Counted from the first letter of the stretch, positions 51,801 to 63,784 are shown. The stretch: DNA of 64,000 bases from Cacajao melanocephalus (GCA_963573385.1 CAUYLG010051109.1:104501-168500); one strand, 5' to 3'. Notes: generated by a model from the letters alone, not told the origin. Made by a program: numbers and translations.

Positions 51801-52285
51801 AAAGCCTATGAAAATGACTAGATAATATTTACATGAAAAACTAATAAATGTATACTACTTTGTGCTTTTTTAAAGTTAAGGTTTTATTAGGATTGATTAG
51901 GGTTAAAAATTGATTGATTAAAAAGTCCTATAATGGCCAGACTTTTTTCTATGCTTCATGGCCAGAAGATTCCATGTTTCTTCCTTGCCTGTGTTTTCAC
52001 ATTCATAAGCTTGTTTGCCTACTGCTGAAAAGTGTGGAAGAATCAGGAATAATGGCTCCCTTTGAAGCTCTGTCATTCTCAAAGTAACCATCTGAATGCT
52101 AAAGAAATATTGTCATTTACAGAATGACCTTTTGCTCTGTGAATATTCAGACATTAATAAATGTTAAATGCTTAGCAATCCTAGCAGCACTATGAAAAAG
52201 GTAAGTCGGGTGAGCAAATACCCTCTTGCATGCTTTTGATATGACGACCATTTCCACTTTTCTAACAGCTTTCTAATAGCAAAAA
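48831..52285. other. 3.4-kb repeat-poor intronic block
   Basis: No Alu or L1. The 12-mer CAGCTCCGGAAC is repeated at 49151 and 49172. A segment at about 51670-51760 (GGTTGCGTCGCAGTGATTTGGC, ATGGATAAACGATTCAGACAGC) has the look of conserved noncoding sequence but no decisive motif. No exon is supported. Confidence 0.45.
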
Positions 52286-52289
52286 TGTA

Positions 52290-52745
52290 TTTGGGAACAA
52301 CAGTGGAATTTGTGTCATCATGACCAAATGATTACGGTGCAAACCCGAGATTCTTCTGGGGCCCAGCAGGCTTCTGGTCCCTATGGAAACGAAACCTCAG
52401 ATATTGTCCTCCACTCAGCTGGAGGACCAGGCACCAGGAGGCTTTTGTGCTTGGTGAGATTTCTTCCACAACCTTCCCGCAACAGACCCTAGTGCTTCCT
52501 CCAGACTCTTTTCTAATTGAGATGCAAATTAATCTATCTGGCTGATTACACTTCCCTTAAAGCTACTGACAAATGCAGCTGTAACCAGAGTTTGCGGACT
52601 TTCCAACAAGTGACTTCAGCTGTCAGTATTTGCATGCGCAGCCAAGGCCCGCCCGCTCCAAGCCTCAGAGCCCTGGAGAGTGTCCTTTAGGCATTACAAG
52701 CCCGTTTTATTTATGTGTATAAAATTTGCATACAATTAAGAGTTT
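52290..52745. promoter_or_regulatory. Candidate enhancer with three POU octamers
   Basis: Perfect octamers are ATGCAAAT at 52522-52529 (plus) and ATTTGCAT at 52628-52635 and 52724-52731 (minus). The first sits in TCTAATTGAGATGCAAATTAATC, flanked by homeodomain cores. Between them lie GCTGATTACA, TGACAAATGCAGCTGTAA (E-box CAGCTG) and GACTTCAGCTGTCAG. Upstream is GTGTCATCATGACC. It is repeat-free. Confidence 0.5.
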
Positions 52746-53229
52746 TTAAAACACCCCACAACTAGGTCCCTAGGATTTATAAATGGACTCTGACACTGAA
52801 ATTAAGGCCTTTTCAGACACTTCTTTCTGACCCAGGTCTAGAGAGTCACTCACTCCTTTCCCAGGAGGCCAAGGCTTTGATGGAACATCTCCTTCCCACT
52901 TCCTTCTTGTCTGCAAGGTTTCTGACTTTAACAATGTTTGAATTCAATCTCTCTCTCAAAAACTAACTAAATAAACTTACGGCTTTTAAGAAAATGGGAT
53001 CACTTCCTGTACAGTGATCTCAATAAGATTCCATTAATTTCAAATCAAATATAAAGTTATCATTCTAATGGTCAAGATTCCCATATAAATGTCCTTCAAT
53101 ACTTTGGGGTGATAATGTTAGAATGATTATTTAGAGCACAATAAAAATATGCACAAAGCACTCTATCCTTCAGTAAGGAGAAAAAAACACAAAATCCAAT
53201 TTTTCGGTAAAAATTTTTTGTTTCCTCTT
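52746..53229. other. Unassigned intronic sequence
   Basis: AT-rich. Nothing recognised. Confidence 0.4.
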
Positions 53230-53880
53230 AAATACTATGTATTTTTGAGTTCCTACTATGTGCCAGGTGCTATTTTAACTGTTCAGTATCCAGATGTAAA
53301 CTAAACATTCAAAAACGGAAAAGAGGGAGTTAATGTATATTTATATATATACATATTCTATTCCTAGGGTTATATTTCACCTTGGAAAATTAGGATTTCA
53401 ATTTTGAAAAAATGTCATTTTGTAAAATGTACTTTTGTCTTCTGTTTTCCAAAATGTTTCTTATCAAATTCTTACTCTCCAGCTCCTTCCCTCCCCTGCC
53501 AGGCCTTCACACACACATACTCATAATATACTGGGGGACAGCCGCAGAGTAAAAACAAGGCCTCCACTGGGAAAGCCAGCACTGCTGCAGGAGTGCCTCA
53601 TCTGAGACAGATGAGGATAGAGGAGGCCCAGGCTGGCAAGCAGTGAGTCAGAGGGGAGACGGCTGTGGGAGGGTGAGGGGTCCTTGGCACAGGAGGGCCT
53701 CAAGGGCAGTGTGCAGGGTGGGGTATAGCAGAGTGGCTGAGAGGGGACTCCCAGGGTAGGGGTCATCCCAGTGGGAAGCAGCATGCTCTCTCTGATGGCT
53801 GACAGTGAGAGGCAGTGACCCAATGAGGATAGAGCTGAGAGACGGAAGGAGAGGAAGAAGGAAGAATGAGGCTGTTCTTG
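53230..53880 (-). mobile_element. Scattered L2-like remnants, antisense
   Basis: GAGTTCCTACTATGTGCCAGGTGCTATTTTAAC (53248-53280) is a clear L2/MIR-type 3' end in reverse. The G-rich 53520-53880 may be a further part of the same element, separated by AT-rich sequence with a short (TA)n. The 175-codon antisense frame there has no recognisable domain. Confidence 0.4.
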
Positions 53881-56459
53881 ATATTTCCCTAGGCGGAGCA
53901 TCAGCCTGGTTTCTCCACAGGCTGTGAGGTTGAGAATAACTTCTCCTGAAGGGATGATTTTTTTTTTTTCTAACAATGAGAAGTCACTCTGCAGCAAAAA
54001 TAGCAAAGTGTACCGCCTTCTCTCCAGATTTCTTCTGTACATTTGCACTTCTCACAGGCCTTATTTCCATGCACCAAGGGTAGAGGGCAGCTCTGACCCC
54101 CGGAAGCCAGCCTTTCACACAGAAGAGGATCTTCTGCAAGGCACTGAATGAACAGCATTCTACCCACCTTTATTTTAGCACCTACAATGGTAAAAAGGAA
54201 GTATTTCCTGAGGCCTAACTCCACAGTTAGGTGGTTCCAGTTTTTACAACAGAGGTTTGAAACTCCAGTATTTGCGAGGGCCAGGTTAATAAAATGAAAA
54301 CAACTGCAGGTAACGCCTGCTGGGCTTTCACGGAGGACCAGGCACTGTTTTACCTGCTTGGCCCATTAGCCCTCTCACCAACTCAGAGAGACCAAATGGT
54401 GGGTGCCATGGTGGTGGTGCCTGCCCCAGGCTTGAGCACTGGAGAGACGCCGGGAGGGACTGAAGTGACCAGGACAGCACATGTTCTGTGGAGAGACTGA
54501 TCGCTGTCAGTAGAAGGAAGGCTCCATAGGGTCAGATATTCTGATTCTTCAAGGGAAGTCTAAAGTATAGATTTTTTTAAAATGCAGGCTCTCCCAATTT
54601 TTCAGCATGGCTGACAAACTCAATTTTTAGTTTTGTGTTTTGGTAGTGTGAGGAGGACAACTGCAGTTAAAACAAAGCCCATCTGTGGGCTGGATTGGGT
54701 GTGTAGGCAGCTCGTCTGCCTACTTTGGTTTTTGAACGTTTGACTTAACACTGAGATAAAGCTGCTTCCTGGTTGCCTCTGTTCACTGGTCCCAGTTCTG
54801 CAGACTGACATCCTCTTTAGAAACCTCAGACTCCTGAAACAATTCCTTCTTGGTTTTAACGGCTCCCCATTTGGTTACAGTTTTTCTGAACTGGCTCCGG
54901 GTTGGTCGAGGTCCCTTTCAAAATGTGGCCCCAGCGCAGCACACCACCTTTGGATGCTCCCTGAGGCTGCAGGAGCACAGGCCATAGTTCCTGTGACTGG
55001 ACCTCCCATTTCCTATGCTGAGGTCTCAAGAGAATGCTGGTGTGGCTGGCTGTTGCATCACTCTTGTCTCTCTTCTCCACTCTGCGGCCAAACAAAATCC
55101 TCAGACATTGTTCACAATGACTGCTATCAAACCACATCAACCTCACCCTGCACTCAGGCTGCTGATTATCCAAAGTCCAGTACATAACATTACATTCTAC
55201 CCTCTTAAACCTCCTCTTGCTGGCTTGGGCCTGGAAGTCTCTCATTTGTTGAGATAATTGTAATGTGTGACTTTGCTTCGTGTCAAATTAGTTAACCCCC
55301 TCAGCTTTCTTGCAAATGATGGCTTGATAAACATAGACCTTTGTGAAAGTTACTGAAAAAACTGTTGAATGGAAGAGGGGTTAGGCAAAGCTGTGGCATC
55401 GAAACCACACCCAGGGACATAAAGCTCCCCACTGACTGGTGCCCATGAATTAATACATTTTAGATTTGGCCACAATGAAATCACCGGGCTCTCAGGGGCC
55501 TATACTTCTCTCTTACACCTGCCAGATAATAATAATATTTTATCTTAGAGTTTACCAAAATCAAGATGTATATGCTTCCTCTAATCTCTGGAAATAGTAA
55601 TCGTAAAAAACACACAGTAAGTGTGTCTGGGATACTTGATTCTTCATCAATATTCTGAAGGCTCACAAGCTATTTAGTAACCTAGTCTAAGAATTTTATA
55701 AAGGATCCACGCAACATTCCAAAATTCATCCTTTAATCCTTTTTGAAAACAAAGAAAATATTTTTCTGTTTCCAGTTTGGGGTACATCCTTTATTCTACA
55801 TGATTTCTAAAAAAAATCAGTTCTTGTGGTTCTGAGAGCATTTGTTCTACAATCAGATACAGGTGGCCCTGAAGTCTGGAGCTTACTGGCAAGAGTCAGT
55901 CTTTTTTTATTTTATTTTTTATTGTATCCTTAGTGACTTGAGTTTTAATTCATCCACTAAGGCACTTCTCTGTCCCTTCCCATTTGAAGGAGATGTGACA
56001 GAGAAAATGAAGGGTCATCGAGATAATGGCTAACCATGCCCACCTGCTAATTTACAGGGTCAGGAGCTCCTCTTTGAATCTTGACATGCATATTTCAACT
56101 ATGAATGTGTCGGAGACCGCAACCTTGTGCAGCTATATGGGTTGCTCCTCCATCCCTCTCCTTTTTCTCCGAGGAATAAAGTTTTTAATAAAAATCCCCT
56201 TATTAAAAATCTCTAATTCCTCACTTCCTTTTACAGTCTCCAACCACCCAGGGGAATATGTGATTTCTTCCTCTGAACTCTTTTTTTTTTAAGGTGCTTC
56301 CCAAGTGTCTTGGGTACAGGTCTACTAGTATTTTTCTCCCATTGTTTTTTTTTCCCTCCCATTCTTATATAAACTCTAGTAAAAGCTCATTACTTTTTGC
56401 AACATCCAAAGTCAAAAATCCATTCTTTCAAATTACTAAGAAATGAATCCAAAACAAAA
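53881..56459. other. Mostly unassigned intronic sequence
   Basis: No Alu or L1 recognised. 54310-54400 (GGACCAGGCACTGTTTTACC...) is a weak L2/MIR-like end. Several T runs occur (53958, 56281, 56345). No exon is supported. Confidence 0.4.
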
Positions 56460-56640
56460 AGAGTGGTGCCTCTCGTTTGCTTCATCTGTCTTCTGAGAGA
56501 TGAGATTGTTTGCCAGCCGCGAACTGATCAAACACGTGTCACCTTCGGTTGATTGTACATTGGAGCTGATATCAAGTAGTAGAAATCCCCACTACGCTAT
56601 ATTTTGCTTTGGGCCTGTTTAGAAATTTGGATTAGAAGAG
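56460..56640. promoter_or_regulatory. Candidate regulatory element with palindromic E-box
   Basis: ACACGTGT (56532-56539) is a perfect CACGTG-core E-box between GAACTGATCAAAC and CACCTTCGGTTGATTG. Nearby CpGs (CTCGTTTGC, AGCCGCGAAC) survive in otherwise AT-rich unique sequence. Confidence 0.3.
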
Positions 56641-56847
56641 CATGGCCTCCCTCCCATCTGGGGTCTAACCCCATTCTGGCTGTTGCTCTTAAATGCGGCC
56701 CCTTTCCCATGCATTTTTCATTCACAGGCACTTGTTGATCGCACCCAGGAGTGTTTTCTTTGTGGTGCTGCTATTGTCTGATACGTTTTAACTTCTTACG
56801 TTGCAGTAATTCAGTTCTAGGTCCTCTTATACCCAGGTGAAATATAC

Positions 56848-56875
56848 CAAGTTTTCACCTCCAGGTGAAAACTTG
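56848..56875. repeat. 28-bp near-perfect palindrome containing TCACCT/AGGTGA
   Basis: Arms CAAGTTTTCACCT (56848-56860) and AGGTGAAAACTTG (56863-56875) are exact reverse complements around a CC spacer. A further direct copy of CCAGGTGAAA lies at 56833-56842. The inverted AGGTGA halves resemble palindromic T-box or ZEB/E2-box sites. Confidence 0.95.
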
Positions 56876-56899
56876 AGTCTGCTGGAACCAGTCATAGAT

Positions 56900-57233
56900 A
56901 AAACCACCCAATAGGATGTCTCTTTCTTGGCCAGTCTGCTGAAACTAACCCTTCACTTCTCTCTTTCTTGCTTTTCTGTGAAATCATTCTCTCCTCTCCC
57001 CCTGCCTTTCTCTATCTCTACTGGCTCTTTTCAAGCCAACTTTTCCAATGGCCCAGAGAGTTCTGTCTGCAATTCTCTTCTCATACCACTCTCCACACCC
57101 CCTCAAATCTAGTCCACCTCCTTTACCTAGATATCCAATCCATCATCCATTCCCTGCCACTGCCTTTGATGAGACCCCTGCTCTCTCTCAGAACCCCTTC
57201 CATGACCTCTTAAATGCTTTCATCACCTCCGTC

Positions 57234-57234
<1 letters not shown>
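56900..57234 (+). other. Pyrimidine-rich sequence, possibly L2-related
   Basis: A C/T-rich stretch (CTCTCCTCTCCCCCTGCC, CCACTCTCCACACCCCC, CCCCTTCCATGACCTC) resembles the body of sense L2 3' ORF2 in composition and in a few blocks. It leads directly into the TG repeat. Assignment is uncertain. Confidence 0.35.

Positions 57235-57282
<48 letters not shown>
57235..57282 (+). repeat. (TG)24 dinucleotide microsatellite
   Basis: Uninterrupted alternating TG of 48 bases, followed by TCTGTCC. It is likely polymorphic in length and capable of Z-DNA. The CVCVCV-type and HTHTHT-type frames across it are artefacts. Confidence 0.98.
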
Positions 57283-57284
<2 letters not shown>

Positions 57285-57369
57285 TGTCCTATACTCTGCC
57301 ATATGGAAGCATCTGTCATTCTCAAGTGATGATGTGATGTGATCTTTCAAAGCTTGGTCCGTGAACAAA

Positions 57370-57460
57370 CACTGGCCCCTCACTTGGAGTATCTTCACAT
57401 TTCCATTCCTGATGGCAAGGACCATGCCTGGCACATGGCAGGGGCACTGTAAATATGGAC
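57370..57460 (+). mobile_element. L2/MIR 3' end fragment
   Basis: CCTGATGGCAAGGACCATGCCTGGCACATGGCAGGGGCACTGTAAATATGGACAAATG in blocks resembles the common L2/MIR terminus. Confidence 0.5.
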
Positions 57461-59764
57461 AAATGCTCACTTGTGCTTCCTGGCAAAATAGAACACATGG
57501 TACCATTTGACTTCTTTTCTGAAATGTATGGAGATGGATGGAAGAAATTAAAGATCGGTCCAAGAAAAAGAACCAAAGATCCCAATGAGGAAAAAAGAAA
57601 CAAGGTTGCTACAGCTTTAGGGAGAGGAGTCATTTTTGAAGATGTGTAAATTCATAGCAGAATTTAGCAATGAGATTCAAGGTCATGGGTCTAAGAGAGA
57701 GACATTCTGGTATTCTCAAACATATATGTTAACTGAAAATGAAAGTAAATTTTACTTGTGAAAGAATGAGATACAAAATTACTTTTTCTTAGGCAGCCCA
57801 GTTCTCTCCATCAAATGCTGATAGTTACCGCGAGTAGAGATGGTGAATGCCATTGAGACTATTGTTCTATTGAAGTGGACGTTTATTTTAAAAAGCCACC
57901 ATCCGTTTGATTTGTTGTGAACTCCTCCTAATGGGCACACTGCATATTGTGCGGCAACCTTTTTCCTGAAACAAGTTATCTGATGAGGAGAATGAAAGCC
58001 CTGGCTCAAAGGGTTGTGGAAACTTCTATCTGACCAAGGTTTGATTTTGGAATCTTTAGTTGGCTTGGGAATAGTAAACATAACATGTGGCAAGCTTCCC
58101 ATTTACAACCCTCTAGGCACAGGAATAGGCTCTCTGATTGCCCATGAGGGATAGAAAAGGCAGATGGCAGGTGAGTTGGCCCTCATCACTCAGAAAAGCA
58201 GTGACCACAGGATGAAGGCTCCACTTGACAGATTTGATTTAGCCCTCGGAGGATATCACAGGAGAACCCAGGAGGGGCAAAGAGGCTGGACTGAACCGTT
58301 CCTGAGGGTGCTTTCCAATAACACCTTTACTGTGCTTACACTTTTTTAAAATCATATAAGACAATGGTATTTTTCAGTCTTCTATGTGCCTTTGCTGCAG
58401 AGTTGCAACTATTTACCCAGCCAAGGGCCCCCAAACAAGAACTCCTTTGATACTGATTCTAACTGCATTTACTTCTCAAAAAAACCCCCAAAGGGCAAAT
58501 TTGCTCCAGCAATGCCCCCATCATCAGCTTAATCAGAAATGTTGCATTTTCTTAAACATAGTGAACAAAATTATTATGTAACTGCCCATATTTCCACTTC
58601 TAGTTAAATATTATAAAAACAGAATCTCAACAGACATGATTTTAAGGCAGTTAAGTAACAGTCATTAGCTGGGGGAGAGGACAGAGAGGTAAGAGTAACT
58701 ACTCCAAAGTAATTCCATTAGCTCATGTCTTTAGTTGTCATCAGGTTCTATGTTTGGCTATGTATGTCCCCTCTCTAAAAGATTTATACAAAGTCTCAAC
58801 TAAACATGTCCTTTGTTCATGAAACAGTCACTACGATCCCTAGAAAGCGAATAACATTTGGATGAAGTGAGCAGTTTGGCAATGTTTTCTACTTAACAAG
58901 TATAATCTAAATATCGGAAACAAAGTGGGGATACAGGGTTGCCTACATAAAACAGTCTGAGTTGACAAAGAAATGTCTTTTCTTTGTCGGCACTCACCAG
59001 TGTACGTAGGACCCCAGGGAAACAGGTAATAGTAATTCCTTCTCAGAATTTTTTGTCTTGTAAATAAACTTTTATTCTAGGGCTGTTCCCACAAGCTGCT
59101 TCATTTAGTAACAGATCCTGGTTCTTATGCCAATACAATTTCACCAAGATATATGCTGCCAGGCTTTAAGAAGGGAATCAACTCTAATAAACACCCAGGA
59201 ATAGAGATCACCAGCTTGTACTGGGGTGTTTTGGGGCAGGCTGCAGGCAGGGCTTTATGGGCGTGTGACCTGAACATCTACACATGGGAAGTGTGTTCCC
59301 TCTATGTTGAATATTCATGGAAGCCGACTCCCCTGAGGAATCACACTCTCCTTCTGATTCAGAACTTGCTTTAAACGCAGAAAGAAAGCAGTAGTGCCCC
59401 AAGAAACATGAACACCAAGGAATCCTATCATATCCTTTCATAGTTGTGTTACTTCCCTGTGTTAGCTGACCACTTATGGTGAAATGATGATGCAGAAGGA
59501 AAAAGCATAGCCTCTTTTCCTGCCAATCCTCTCTTGCTAATCAATAAACTGACAGTACAGAGTATTGGTAGAATATGTGCACATGAAAAGTGACTACTCA
59601 GTTGGTTTTGTGTGGTGTTCCCATTCTTCTGTTAAGAACAAAATATATACGCATGCATAAGCCATGAAATATGAATTGCACAATTTTGTTGATTCCATAT
59701 ATAAGCTAAATAACTCATATTTGCACATTAAACTGGCATTGCACAACATAAAGAAAAATGGTAT
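57461..59764. other. Repeat-poor intronic sequence
   Basis: No recognised repeat, exon or RNA gene over about 2.3 kb. The 107-codon antisense frame at 57779-58102 shows no known domain. Confidence 0.4.
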
Positions 59765-59856
59765 GTCTGCAAACATACCACCCAAAATGCGCTTGATCTT
59801 GTCTGACCTCAGAAGCTAAGCAGGGTTGGGCCCAGCTAGTACTTGGATGGGAGATG
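59765..59856 (+). pseudogene. 5S rRNA pseudogene, 3'-truncated
   Basis: GTCTGCAAACATACCACCC, TGATCTTGTCTGACCTCAGAAGCTAAGCAGGG and AGTACTTGGATGGGAGA align in order with the first ~92 of about 120 bases of 5S rRNA. Many substitutions are C-to-T or G-to-A type, as expected of methylated CpG decay. The last quarter (GGAATACCGGGTGCTGT in the functional gene) is absent, and an Alu follows after about 25 bases. It is not a functional rRNA gene. Confidence 0.93.
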
Positions 59857-59873
59857 AGTGACAGATAATGCTA

Positions 59874-60186
<313 letters not shown>

Positions 60187-60205
60187 AGATAATGCTAACA
60201 ATTTA

Positions 60206-60699
60206 AATCTTTAACCTTTCTTTCTTTAGAACAAATACTACATGGCAAATAAAGAATACCATGACAAGTTGAGAGAGTGCAGACAAATGGGAAAACCTTT
60301 ATTTAAAGGCATTCTTTCCTATTTTTTGAAAAAGGAGCCCTACGTTTTCATTTTGTGCTGGGACCCACGGGTTATACAGCCAGCCCTGGTTCTGCGTGTG
60401 CTCAAGGTACTGCTGACCTGCTCAGCCCTTGCGGGGCTTGCACAGGCTTGGGGTGATGGGCCCTACACTCACTCCCCACTTATTGCACCTGACATCAGGC
60501 AGCTGTGGGAGTTTACTCTGGGATGCTGTGCTAAGATGAGAACTTCCAAGGTGGGCATGAGCAGAAAGAGTTAGGGAAGTTTGGCTTCCTCAGGGATCAA
60601 CCAGAACACCATCTCTTCTGGAATCTGGCTCTTGGGTCCATCACAGGCACCTGATGGACTTGAATATGCATACAATCCCAGAAAAACGCAAGTTTATCA
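60206..60699. other. Unassigned intronic sequence
   Basis: An open plus frame of 110 codons (60242-60574) crosses it, with no recognised domain, promoter or splice context. Confidence 0.4.
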
Positions 60700-61045
60700 C
60701 TCATGAACAATCTGAGTCCTTGTACCCTCTGCGGGGAATGCCATCCCTGCTCTCTGAGGACCGCTTCTCTTTCATCCCTCCAATTTCAGCCCAAATGCTC
60801 TCTCCTCAGAGGCCTTTCTGTGCCCTGACCCTTCTTTACCCCAACTCTCTATTAATTAATAATTTATTTATAGAACTTCTCTCAATTCATATATGTTTTT
60901 AATCTATGTGTGGGTTTTCTCTGTGAAGCATGTGGATGCAAACCTGGCTACCTCTCTCCCTGCTGTAGCCTCAGCTCTTAGCACTGGACTTGGCAATAGT
61001 GAGTCCACAGTAGTTGTTTGGAAAATGAATAAATGTAACAAGACA
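60700..61045 (+). mobile_element. L2 LINE 3' end, sense
   Basis: GGCCTTTCTGTGCCCTGACCC, TTATTTATAGAACTTCTCTC, CTTAGCACTGGACTTGGCAATAG and GTAGTTGTTTGGAAAATGAATAAATG follow the L2 3' UTR order. Confidence 0.65.
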
Positions 61046-61245
61046 CCCATAATTAGAATTTGTTAGATTATTCAGTGGTTTTCAAATTTCAAATCTAAGA
61101 CTTATCTCAATAAAGCAGCAAATTCCAGACATCAGGTATGACATAATCAACGGAATTCAGACTTTTGCCAAACCATATGTGGACTTGGATTTAACAAAAC
61201 ATAAAGGAAATGATCATTAATAGCTTAGGTAGATATAGCTGTGCG

Positions 61246-61562
<317 letters not shown>

Positions 61563-63656
61563 TATAGTTCTTAAAATTAGTAATTTTTAAACAATAAAAA
61601 TCCGAAAAACTCTCCCCTTTTCCTTATTTTTTCCATTTTGTTTTCTCTTATTATATCCCTGATTTCTGGCCTGAATATTAGCCCATCTGCAGACAGAAAT
61701 TAAAAGAATAGAGTAGTTAAATGATTGCAAAGTTTTCCCCACTAACTACATCTCTATAAAAAATTATGTGTAACAGTTGATTTCTTGTTTTAAACAATTT
61801 ATTTGAATAACACCAATTAAATTTTCTCCAGGTACAAGACAAAAAATGTTTAAAATATTTATAATGATCAACATAATAGTTTTTTTACTTTTTCCTAATT
61901 TCTGTACTATATTGTCCTTTGAGATGTCAAGTTAGCCATTTTATGAGTCAAAGTACATTAACTAACACACAATAGCATCGGTAGCCCTAGCTGGTATCCA
62001 GATTAGTCCTGATGTGTCACTGCTTGAAAAGTTTTTAAAGTGATGCTGAACAGTATCCTTTAAACTTCTAAAAATACCATTTTCCCTATACCTGATTATG
62101 CCAATTGTATCACATGAATTCTTATTTGAGAAAGCAGTGTTAAACCAAATAACAAAGCAAGTATTTTACAATGAGAAGTTCAATAAGCAGAGAAGGTAAC
62201 ACGACAAAGTCACAATGGAATTAATATAAAATGGAATTTTCTTATTTGTAAAATAAAATTTTTTTTTGCTGCCTTGGTCCAACATACTTGACTGATGAGT
62301 GCCCAGCTCATCCTAGTTGACATGCAAACTGACAAACCAATTGCTGAATAGGTCTTTCTCATTTCTGCCAAGAGGCCCTTTTTAACGGCATGGGAAATAA
62401 AAACTCCATGCTGAAGGCTGAATTGACACCAGCCAGAAGATTACGTCTAAAGTGTTGTGGAAATCACCGCAAAGAATGCCATCTCTAAAACACTCACCAC
62501 CAGCCTGGACAAAGCACGAGAGAGTACACTGAAGGGAATAATGCTGTCCTGGCCCTCGGGGGAGGGACCAGATGGGACCTAATAGCTCCTTTCTACTACT
62601 CATTTCTATGATAATTCTAAGTTGCCACATGGCATATGTATTTTTTAAATCTAAAGGCAGAATATCAGTCAATGAAGTGACCAGGATTTAATGAAAGGTA
62701 TTTTTTCATGAACTGTATCTATTCACATGGGATAATTTTCATCTACCCCCAACTCTCACCTGCTAACAACACATCACTCACTATTAGGTTGGAATAAGCA
62801 TATATAGAGGTCAAACACAATGTGTTTCAAATTATTATCAACACCAATTAGAAACAAAGAGATTCTAAGTTTTATTAGGGGGTCAGATTATTTTTTGCAT
62901 TAATTTTATGAGGTCACTCATTTTAAACTCTTTTTCTTATAACTTGAGATCATGCTTGAATTTAAGGATTACAGCAGGCCAATTAATGTTTGAGGAAAAA
63001 ATTTTATGAGTGAAATTTATTCTGTTTTTGGAAACAAAATCAGGAACTAGAAGAAAATATCAAAGATTTGGGAAAATTACAAAATAATTTCTAGCCATTT
63101 CTATTGATAAGTCCAAATGCAACTTAATTTAGGACACCTTTCCCTCCCTTCCCAACCAGATGCAATTTCTGTCTCCTCTGATCTTCCAGAAACCTACTTG
63201 CACTTCTCAGGTGGTACTTGCCACATTCTCTGACTTATGAGGGTCATTTCATTTGCTTTGGTTTCTGGTAGGCACTCTGAATGAGCGTTATGTTTTGCTC
63301 AGCATCCCACCTTATATACAATGGGCTGCCACAAATAAGAGGGATACAGGATGAGACCGCAACATGGGGCAAAATACCTAAGGAGATGTGAGCATCTCAT
63401 AATGGTCACAGCTTCTCAGACACAGATGTATATGAGTAAATTATGAAAGTAAACTCTAAGTTTAATGCAGCACAAAATTATTATATTTAATATAAATTAA
63501 CAAATGCTAAGAAAATAACTATGTTATTTTAACAGAGGTTAAAAAAATTATCTTCCTTCTTCAATTCAGTTTTGAATACTTACCTCTTATGAAAAACTGC
63601 CAGGAATCTTGATTCTGGGATGGTTAGTAAGTTACATATTTAAAGCAAAAAGATAC
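61563..63656. other. Repeat-poor donor-proximal intron
   Basis: AT-rich unique sequence next to the upstream exon. 62370-62660 is a GC-richer patch with retained CpGs (TTAACGGC, ATTACGTC, CACCGC, CACGAG, CTCGGGGG), possibly conserved noncoding. No additional exon is recognised. Confidence 0.45.
63630..63656 (-). promoter_or_regulatory. RALGAPA2: Weak splice donor with an in-frame alternative donor 21 nt downstream
   Basis: The inferred donor is CTT|GTATCT (63651-63656). It lacks G at -1 and at +5, and has T instead of A at +4. A second GT at 63630-63635 (ATAT|GTAACT) has A at +3 and +4. Using it would add 21 nt (63636-63656), keep the same 2+1 phase and insert seven residues between the exons. 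Family alignment from memory favours the first site. Failure to splice at either gives a TAA stop immediately after the second GT. Confidence 0.6.
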
Positions 63657-63784
63657 AAGCTCTGGTAGAGTGGGATGAGGTACTTCACCGCTCTGCTGGC
63701 ATTGATGCACGTGGCACATACAAGGCTCGGCAGCAGCTTCCCACTCACTATGGCTCCATCAAACAGAGGCCCAAAAAATGGAAC
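63657..63784 (-). CDS. RALGAPA2: RALGAPA2 internal coding exon, upstream side of the 61-kb intron
   Basis: On the minus strand a pyrimidine-rich stretch ending CAACAG precedes a 128-nt open exon that ends CAGAGCTT before GTATCT. It encodes 42 whole codons, beginning [10 protein letters not shown] and ending LIPLYQS, plus two bases of a split Phe codon. This matches the segment following the Rap/Ran-GAP-type catalytic domain in RalGAP alpha subunits. RalGAP alpha-2 is known to pair with RalGAP beta and to stimulate GTP hydrolysis by RalA and RalB; in the family the catalytic asparagine lies upstream of this exon. The choice between alpha-1 and alpha-2 rests on residues I recall for alpha-2 ([19 protein letters not shown]). 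The paralog RALGAPA1 reads YQNFYEER at the same junction, which fixes the splice site. The donor is weak (see findings). Confidence 0.93.

Noticed and set aside
53521..54048. 175-codon minus-strand open frame
   Set aside because: Low-complexity Ser/Leu/Pro-rich translation of a G-rich, probably L2-related stretch. No recognisable domain or exon structure.
57048..57563. Open frames with CVCVCV and HTHTHT runs
   Set aside because: Direct translation of the (TG)24 microsatellite.
59765..59856. Functional 5S rRNA gene
   Set aside because: Truncated before the end of the gene and carries many substitutions, so called a pseudogene.
60242..60574. 110-codon plus-strand frame starting MANKEYHDK
   Set aside because: Briefly looked gene-like, but it starts just after an Alu target duplication and matches no family I recognise. 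Chance is more likely.
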